Of a DNA stretch of 64,000 nt, positions 56,601 through 64,000 are shown piece after piece. The notes under the pieces are model-generated. The model was given only the letters and a program-made list of their open reading frames with translations. It was not told where the DNA came from and did not search any database. Source of the stretch: Andrena cerasifolii (taxonomy: Eukaryota; Arthropoda; Insecta; Hymenoptera; Andrenidae); the NCBI RefSeq assembly GCF_050908995.1, contig NC_135126.1:8680001-8744000 (forward strand), written 5' to 3'. Position numbers and translations under genes: made by a program. Position 1 is the first letter of the stretch. The number at the start of each line of letters is the position of its first letter.

Positions 56601-58205
56601 CCAGTGATCAATTACCCCGTCGCGTGTTCCCCCACTCCGTCCCTCGTCAATCTCAGATTCCGATCGAAGCCTCTTGCGCGAACCACTCGCTAAAATTAAT
56701 TGCGAAATCACCGCGATAGATAAACCGCCGCGTTGCTGTTAAACCCGGGAATTCGATTACCCCGTGGAAAAGTCTAGTTTCCGAAAATCCCGCGCGGTTT
56801 TTTTCCACAGGAAACTTTTCCTAAATGAAATAACAAGGGACGTCAGTGGGGTGCCTACGCTTCCTTTGTTGTGATTTCTACGGTTCTAATAATAGGGCCT
56901 ATTTCCACGGGCGTACTCGCGTGGCGGGTGTTAAAAACGCGGCGCGGCCAGGCTCTGCGACAGGACGCGGGCGCGGGCGCGCGCGAGGTGAACGAGCGTA
57001 GGGCGTCACGCACCGCGGGCTCTTCGGCCCTCTCGTGGGTGGAACAGCCGCCACGTGAAAACAAGGAAATGGACGATGAAAGGGCCTCTTGTTCGGATCG
57101 TCCCATATCCGATTGTTCCGCCGAATCGTTTCATGTGCCCGTGTGCGCCGCCGTGTTCAACGGTTTTCCCCCTGCTCCTAGGCCGATCAATTAAGGCCAC
57201 CGTGCCTTCCAGTCTGCCCCCTGTCAGTCCTCCTCCCCTCAGCCCCCTTGGATTTCGTGAAACTCTAATCGGAATCATCGCGTCGTATTTGCTTTTAATT
57301 TCCCAGCCCAGTCATGGCCCTCCCCTATCCAATGGAGCCATTAAATAATTGATAGGCAATTTCTACTCGGTCCATTATCGCTGTTTATTGATTAGTACCT
57401 AATGCTTACCACTTTCTAGCGACACGATCGTTTTTCTTTCTCGGAACGAAAGGGAATGCAGCTCCGCAGTCTGATTATCGATTCACGGATCTCTGTGTAT
57501 CCCAGGAAATGATTTTAAAACGATCAGATGTCGAGTTGGAGAGGGTCGCATCGAAATTTGATGTCGCGCGAACGAGCGACCCCTGTTTTCGGGTCGACGG
57601 CCTGGGGAACAACGAACCGCACGATGACATCGAAAATAACGTAGAACCCTCTCTATCCCAGATATAGCCGGCGTTATTACGCGAGTTCCTTTTTGTCCAC
57701 GCGAAACGTTTCTGCCCCGCGTGCACGCGCCGTGTTCGCTGTGTGGAAGGACACGGAGTGCAGAGGCGTTGGTTCGTGTCCGCGCTTTTGGACCTCCATT
57801 TTCCTGCGCCTCGAGAACCGGAAGCTTATGCACGCGGTGCCCGGGAAGGGCGAGCGTTGGGGAAGGTGTTACGAAAGTTGTCGTTGAGCCACTCGAGAGC
57901 TTACGAGGGACTTCTTTCGAGCGTTGACAGGCTTAATCAACGAGAGGCGCGTTTCCTTAAGTAGTTCCGTCGTAAAATCTTGGGCGCTCGTATCAATTCA
58001 GGCTAGACGTGGAAATGAGACGCGGAGAAGCTGGAGAGTGGTGATGATATCGAGGGGAATGTTTATATGCGCTTGTGAAAACTATTGCCGCGGTGTTTAC
58101 GTAAATTGATAAGCGCCACGGAGTTATCGCGCCTGGTCAGCGTTAGTATATAGGTATACATATGTGTGAGTACATATTTTGGCGTCGACTGTTGGATGCC
58201 ATGAT

Positions 58206-58643
58206 CAGAATTGGGCATTATTCAAATAAAGTTTTAAACGAACAATCTGCGAGTTAAAATTTCGAATAAAATGAAGTTATTCGAGAACAGCGAATGATTA
58301 TTTATTCGAATGAATTTTTATTCGTTACTCTCGAATAGGGTAAACGCACCAATAAATGAACACGTAAGGCTAATGAATGAACACTATCATAAAATTATGT
58401 TTGCAGCGCGATTGATTCCTCGTACTGCAAAAATTCTTTGGATATGGAGCAATAAATTAAAACAAGTCTCTAATTAATTTATTAGTTGCTTATTTTAATA
58501 ACTTATTTGACTCATTTCAATAAAAAATGTCCATTCACTGGTACGTCTCCATTTACTGGTACATCCACCTTAACTTTATTTTATTCACAACTCTTATTCC
58601 AGACAATTCGAATAAGAATTTATTCGAATAATACCCAACTCTG
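58206..58643. mobile_element. hAT-like miniature element with 8-bp target duplication, carrying a nested insertion
   Basis: Ends CAGAATTGGGCATTATTCAA (from 58206) and, inward from 58643, CAGAGTTGGGTATTATTCGA agree at 17 of 20. Flanks GCCATGAT (58198-58205) and GCCACGAT (58644-58651) match at 7 of 8, the 8-bp duplication diagnostic of hAT transposons. ATTCGAATAA words repeat near both ends. Within it, 58338-58570 begins GGGTAAACGCACCAATAAAT and ends with an imperfect inverted counterpart (about 18 of 26), suggesting a second element inserted into the first. Confidence 0.8.
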
Positions 58644-58737
58644 GCCACGATCGATATAAGATAGCCATTTCTCTACAGTGACTCAACAAATTACCCTCCT
58701 ATAAATAAAATAACGATGACGCTACTTACTTAGACAC

Positions 58738-58882
58738 TTTTAACGCAATCAATTAAAATAGAAGTAAGTTTCAACTAAATTTACGAAAACTCTAGCTCCT
58801 CCAACTAGAAATTTTAACGTAATCAATTAAAATAGAAGTTAGTTTCAACTAAACTTACGAGAAATCTAGCTCCTCCAACTAG
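58738..58882. repeat. 71-bp direct repeat (two copies)
   Basis: Copies at 58738-58808 and 58812-58882, separated by three bases. Both begin TTTTAACG(C/T)AATCAATTAA and end TCTAGCTCCTCCAACTAG, with about seven or fewer differences. A recent local duplication. Confidence 0.88.
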
Positions 58883-61800
58883 TTACCAAATCGTCATATA
58901 GAATCAGCAACGATTAGCAGACTTCGATATCAGAAAGTGTTTCGAGTCGCGAGTTCCAACGATGCAAAACATAACTGTGCATATCGATATTAAAGCTCGC
59001 TTCTTGCCCCGGGGAGGGGTACGTCCGTTGCAAGAGAGCCCTTCACCATCGACGTGTATGGACGCACCAATTAATCCCCAAGTCTGAATCGGAGCAACCG
59101 CGTTACTGGCGGATGTCTTTTTTGCCGTATCGGATATCAGGATGACGCGACCCCCTGTTCCGAGAGCGCATAACTTTCCCCCTGTGGTTCATGGATACCG
59201 TAGGCGATATGCTGGATACGCGATCAGCCTCGTGTGCGCGCGTGCACACACGCGCACGGCCGTGTGGAGGTTTCTCCCGCGGCAAAGACGTTTTACGAGA
59301 TATGTGTCCCCGTCATCCGCGCGTGGGATCGACATAATTACGTCACGGTTATAAACGATCTGCATTTTCGACACATGGCCTCGTGTCGCGTCGCGCTGCA
59401 TCTCGCTGCGGCGAACAGGGGACGCGAAACGGTCAGGGTTACCGAGGTTCCGTCGTACCCGTTGTCACCGTAGACCCCCAGTTGCTCTTGGACATTTTAC
59501 AAACGACCCACGCCAACCCAGCGCGCGGATAAAGCTCGAGCGTCGATTCTCTGGTTCTCTAGTAGATCGCCTCGATTCCCGCAGCGTCGTTGAACTTCCT
59601 CGATCACGATCGCGTCGCAAACATCGAACGATGATGAATAACAAACTCCACAGGGGCAACGGGGCTGGGAGAGGGGTGGCAGAGAGTCTGTGTTTGACTT
59701 GGTGACTACCTCCGTGGAATTCGAAAATCATTTCGTCTATTTACCGTACCCCTACCTGGCCCGACTAGCCGAGATGCTACCCACGGGCACGATGATGAAG
59801 AGCCCCGAAAAGCGGCCGGCAAATATTTGCTCGCGTTTAATGGCGAACCTTATCCGTGACGGGGCGGCGAGGTTTTTGAAGGGGCACGTGGGAGGCGAAT
59901 ATTAACGGTAGTTAAATTCGAGGAACCAGACGCGGAAAGTCGCGTGCAGCGGCGTTTCGAACGGAGCCCGGGTGGTTATTTACAGAATGCTTCGCGGGGA
60001 AAGGCTTTACTCAAAGAGACACTGGGGTGTAGCTACTGTAGCCACGGAGCCGCAGACGCGACGTGACGCAAGCTTCGAGTATACGATCCATAGAATTCCA
60101 CGGAGGTCTGGAGAAATCTTGGAATCTTTCAATATCCTCCAGCTCTTGAGTGCCTTCGTAGCTTTGGGAGTCTGAATTCATTACCACGCGAGATAATCCC
60201 ATTACTTTAAAGGCTGAATTCGCCCCTGCAGAGTGAATTTCCACGAAAAAAGAAAATTCCTCCCTGCTGGCTCCGATACACTCTGCACTCAGGTGACGTT
60301 TTATTAAATTTTAGAATTTTCGAGTTGGGAAGGTATTAAAATTTTTTTTGGTCTATGTGCCATTAATGATATTTTAAAAATTGATCTCATTTTTCTTCTC
60401 ATTTTGTTTATTTACATTAACGCGCTCCTTTCTAATGTCCCTTTTAAGGGGACCTTTTGCAACTTAATTGAAAATCGAAGGTTTTGTTACTTTCTGTTAT
60501 TATTCAAGAGCTTGCTATATACTTTTATTGAAGGCCAATAAATACTTGCTCATACTTCCTTTCAATGGACTCGTCTTCTAAATTCCTATCATTATATTCT
60601 CAGAAATGAACGCTAAATATAATTGTCCCTTTTATAGCAACTCTGCCTTAGCTACTTTCAAAACACCCACTATTTTCAATAGCCTCCAAAGCTCCAATTA
60701 TTCCCAAGCCACCCAAAAACTCGCCTACCATTCAATCGGATCCCATTCTCGAATCCTTGGCGAGCCTTGGATTCAAAGCTCCGAGCAGCCGTTTCTGCCA
60801 GCGCTGGTTCATTACGTAAAAGCCCGCGGAGCTTTCAAGCGGTGGAATTAAACAGGCTCGTTGAAGGAATTATTTAAATGGAAGCGCGAGCGACTACCTC
60901 GGCGAGGTTCCTCGACAGCACAATGGCAGCGACCATTTAAGCACTCGCGTCTCTCCTAAACGCGATTCATTCTTCTCCCCGATAAGTCGACGGATAGGTT
61001 TGTCGTGGCTCGTCCGGGCAGGCACTTGATTCAATGGCGCTCCTCCTGCCCCCCTTTCAGAAGGCTCGCTATCATAGACGCCACGTCCCCCCATAATTCA
61101 AGGCCGCGGTTGCGTAAATCTCGGGCATATTAGGAAAGCCGCGATCCGTGAATGCGTTCGTTTGCGCCGCCGTGAATGAGCTGGAAACTATGGGGCCGGC
61201 GGGGATCCTCGGGATGTAAAGGTGAACGACGGCACAATGGATCCTCTCCCCGGGCCGCGTAAGCGCAACTGGTTGCATAAGCGGAAACGCATTCGGTTCC
61301 GCGGCTGCATAATATATGCGGCAGCGGGCTGCGGCAGATTTATGGCGGCGAACCGAGCAACCGCGGGGGGAACAAAGGGCCAACGTGTCGTGGACCCTTT
61401 CGCTGCGGAAGGTGGACGAAAAACAGAACAAGCCACCAGGGAATTAAGATTTAAACGAAGGTGGAAACCACAGCGGAGCCGTGGCGCTTCTGTCTTTTCG
61501 TCAGAGACACTGGGGGAGACCAGTGAGGGCGTCCCTTTTGTTCCGTCAGTTCCTTTATCAACTACTTCTTACACTTTTCTTCCTAGGTACTATCGTTCTT
61601 TTCAAGCCTCGAGGAGATACCAACCGCGTTATCGGAGTGGCTGAACACTCGGAGCGTCGGAACTGTTGGACACCAGCGTTATCGAGCCTAGTAAAACTGG
61701 GTGGCCTTAGTTACGCTATGTTTTATCGCAAAGTGTCGTTTTCGCCTGGCTATGCAATTACTCCTATGAATAGCACCTTTTGTGGCACATGTACTATCGT

Positions 61801-63302
61801 CTTGTTACTGTTTACGTCCACGTCGATGTTTATATCTTCGATGTGCATTGACCAGTGCATTTAGAATCGCGAGAGCAACGTTCGTGGACGCTGGAGGATC
61901 CAGAAGAGCCTCTCGATCTGACAGATCTATGGGGCGGCCTTGAATTATCCAGCACTCCGCGCCGGGGATTCGTAATCGCGCGCGATAAAGGGTGAACGCT
62001 AGCTCTCGATCGTAAATCGATAGAGGCGATGGTGCTTCTTCGTCGTCCATCCCTGCGCTCTAGTCTCCGCATCACCGGAGCTGTTTGTACCAGCTGCGCG
62101 GGGAACAGATGTGGTCCAGGAGGAACAGAATTCCTGCAGACGGTCGAAGCGGGTCGATAAGGTTCGCGACTTATTTTCGCGGTGGATAGCGCGAGGCCAG
62201 AGGCAAGATCAAGTTCAAAGCCAGCGGAGCGGGCATCTCGGGGGTCAATGGAACTCTTTACGATCCCAGCCGCGATTGGTATCAGAACATCTCTTTATCC
62301 GTCCTCGCGGGAGCCGGGGACTTTCCAATAAGGCTTGCCTCGCCATATACGAAACCCGACAAACTGGTCGATTGAGTCTTTGTGGAAGTGTTCGTGTAAC
62401 AGTCTCGCTACCTGAATTAAGGGAAAAAAGAATCTGTCACGCGGCTTTCGATAAGAATCCATCGAGATTTATGGGGACGACGAAAGCCCGCTCCCGTGCT
62501 CCAGTCGTCCGCGCCAAAGGGATATCGTTCATTTAGGGGCTGCTTCAAACGAACCAGGGGAGACCGTGATGTTCAAGAGACGATCCGTGCGCGTAACCAC
62601 GGGATTTAGGATGCACCGTGGAGGAGTGCACCTTGAGTGACATTGCACGCTGTATCGCGTACCCAGGTGACGCGACTGGTCAATTAATATGGTCCATGGC
62701 CGTGCGAGCGGCCCGACAGAATCGGGTATATCGATTCGCAGTGTCAAGGGACCCCAACTTGCTTATCTAAACGAGTCACGCCTCGTCGGCTTCATTGAGG
62801 ATTCACGGAAATCCACCGCGTGTGTGTCTGCTCATGATTTACCGAAGGCAGTCGCAAGTGGGTCAGCTGTGACTAACCGTGGGCTGACCATCGTTACCTG
62901 CCACGTTTTTACGATTCACATCTCCAGTTCCTCCAGTCGAGGAAGAAAAGTCAGACCGCCGACTGCCGTCGCGTCATAGGACACGAATGCAACCAGTAAA
63001 AGGTCAAAGTGAACTTCCTGTTTTTCTTCGGGAACGATGTGTACTCGGATTCGATGAATAATTGCATTAAAACGGTACCCGTTTGTGGAGCAGTCGCGGG
63101 GTTTTTCAATGTGAATGGAGCAGAGGTGGGGGGAATCTAGTTGGTTATATTGAAGGAGGAAAGGTGAAGGGTGCCAGAAAAGGAGAGAAGGAAAGAAGAC
63201 GGCGTTTCGTTCTGGGCCTGCAAGTGGACTCGTCTGTAAGGCTTAGCTAGCAGATCCTGCCTTAGACGCGGGGTGGTTAGGAAGTAGGACGAAAGAGATA
63301 TA
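58883..63302. other. Intron-like region, no gene recognised
   Basis: Includes an alternating GTGTGCGCGCGTGCACACAC tract (from 59232) and CpG-rich patches with chance frames (60890-61650, 61800-62540). No domain, phased exon series or RNA gene was recognised. Confidence 0.45.
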
Positions 63303-63690
63303 CAGTGACTCGCATTAATATTCGGACACTTTTTAAAATCGCATAACTTTTTTAGAATTGGTCCAAACAACTTGAGTTTTTTTGAGAACCTAGAAGGATT
63401 AGTTTGCTAAATAACGTATCTGGTCGTTTTGAAAAAAAAATGTATTTGGTCGGAATAGCGAAAAGAATAGTAAAGGTCGATTTTTAAACTTTTTTTTGTG
63501 AGCTTGTAATGAAAATTCAAAAAACCCGTTTGTAGATTGCAGTAAGTTGTATACGTGCCTAAAATTTCATCAAAATCGGTTAACGCTGCTCCGAGCTACA
63601 AACGTTTAAAGATCGCAGAATAAGGTCGAGAATCGCGAAAATTCCCGAAATCAGCGATTTTCGACCTTATTCGCATGATTATATGTCACT
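63303..63690 (+). mobile_element. TA-flanked transposon relic (possible Tc1/mariner-type), right end not found
   Basis: After TA at 63301-63302 the sequence CAGTGACTCGCATTAATATT begins, resembling Tc1/mariner-like termini that follow a TA target. The interior contains a strong hairpin: GAATAAGGTCGAGAATCGC (63618-63636) pairs with 63654-63672 with a single mismatch. No matching inverted terminus was seen before the window end, so the right boundary is approximate. Confidence 0.4.
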
Positions 63691-64000
63691 TCCAGAAAAT
63701 ATGCCACGATTAACTGGCCCACCGAGCGGCGTGAATTATGAATGAACGGTGGGGTGAAAATAAAAAGACGCGAGCGTAGTCAGCGATGCGTCTGTCGCTC
63801 TAATCGCGGCGTTAATTACCGGTTCATTATAGCGGGGCATCGCCGCGGAACGACTTCGCGATGACGTGATGCGATGCACCGTGGCACGTGGTCGAGATTC
63901 ATCGAGGTGGCACAAATAAGTGTACCAGCGGCTTGTCAATATCGCGTCGCGTGGAAACGCGCGGCTACCATTATCGGCTACCTGGGCTCTAATGGCTAGA
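63691..64000. other. Window end, nothing recognised
   Basis: The last 310 bases show no coding or repeat signal. They are presumably still within the intron of the gene starting at 21507. Confidence 0.45.

Larger units (their letters stand above)
49966..58205. other. Long intron-like region with scattered repeats, no certain gene
   Basis: Contains the (CT)n array at 52786-52827, a candidate 45-bp exon at 52903-52947, and an AT-rich block at 53040-53700. A duplicated TAATTA-containing 18-mer lies at 56349-56366 and 56583-56600. Overlapping frames around 56870-57350 and 57480-57960 are CpG-driven and have no recognisable domain. Confidence 0.45.

Noticed and set aside
1..64000. CRISPR-like or bacterial system
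   Set aside because: The tandem repeats seen (34, 47 and 71 bp) are adjacent or lack unique spacers of constant length, and the gene structure is eukaryotic.
1..64000. tRNA, rRNA or snRNA genes
   Set aside because: I looked for B-box words (GGTTCGANTCC and reverse complement) and found none with a paired A box. No rRNA or snRNA signature was recognised. A covariance-model scan would settle it.

Overview
This is a eukaryotic, almost certainly insect, window. It has spliced genes with GT..AG introns of only 64-86 bp beside introns of many kilobases, abundant CpG, scattered microsatellites, and many short inverted-repeat transposon relics but no long intact transposase. High CpG together with tiny introns inside coding clusters suggests a hymenopteran (bee, ant or wasp). 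That is an inference from composition, not a species identification.

One gene can be read completely. A plus-strand synaptotagmin-family gene (CDS 6005-12581) has 12 coding exons whose phases all agree, giving a 910-residue protein. The protein has an N-terminal membrane anchor with flanking cysteines, a very long proline- and serine-rich linker, and two C2 domains that have lost most calcium-binding aspartates. It ends in the WHxL signature of synaptotagmin C2B domains. The best family match is synaptotagmin-12. Bases 1-5951 upstream hold no recognisable gene and probably contain promoter or 5' UTR sequence. Bases 12582 to about 16400 look like a long 3' UTR or flank, with microsatellites and purine-pyrimidine alternating tracts.

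A second plus-strand gene starts at 21507. Only its first coding exon (21507-21558), encoding a signal peptide, is secure. It ends at a consensus GTGAGT donor in phase 1. No confident second exon was found in the remaining 42 kb, so most of 21559-64000 is probably its giant first intron. A 45-bp candidate exon at 52903-52947 fits the reading phase but is weakly supported.

The rest is intergenic or intronic DNA with non-autonomous mobile elements. These include hAT-like miniature elements at 48509-48910 and 58206-58643, each with near-perfect 8-bp target duplications. There is a complex foldback hAT-like cluster at 41242-41675 and a nearly complete palindrome at 31877-32302. A decayed element at 30081-30943 has perfect 14-bp terminal repeats and a recognisable transposase C-terminal zinc-knuckle remnant. 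Further inverted-repeat elements lie at 18955-19931, 24949-25404, 32323-32627 and 49662-49965. Single ends lie at about 28382-28417 and 63303.

No tRNA, rRNA, CRISPR, viral or bacterial-type gene was recognised. The two genes are independent. A shared role in neuronal or secretory-pathway biology is possible but is not shown by the sequence.
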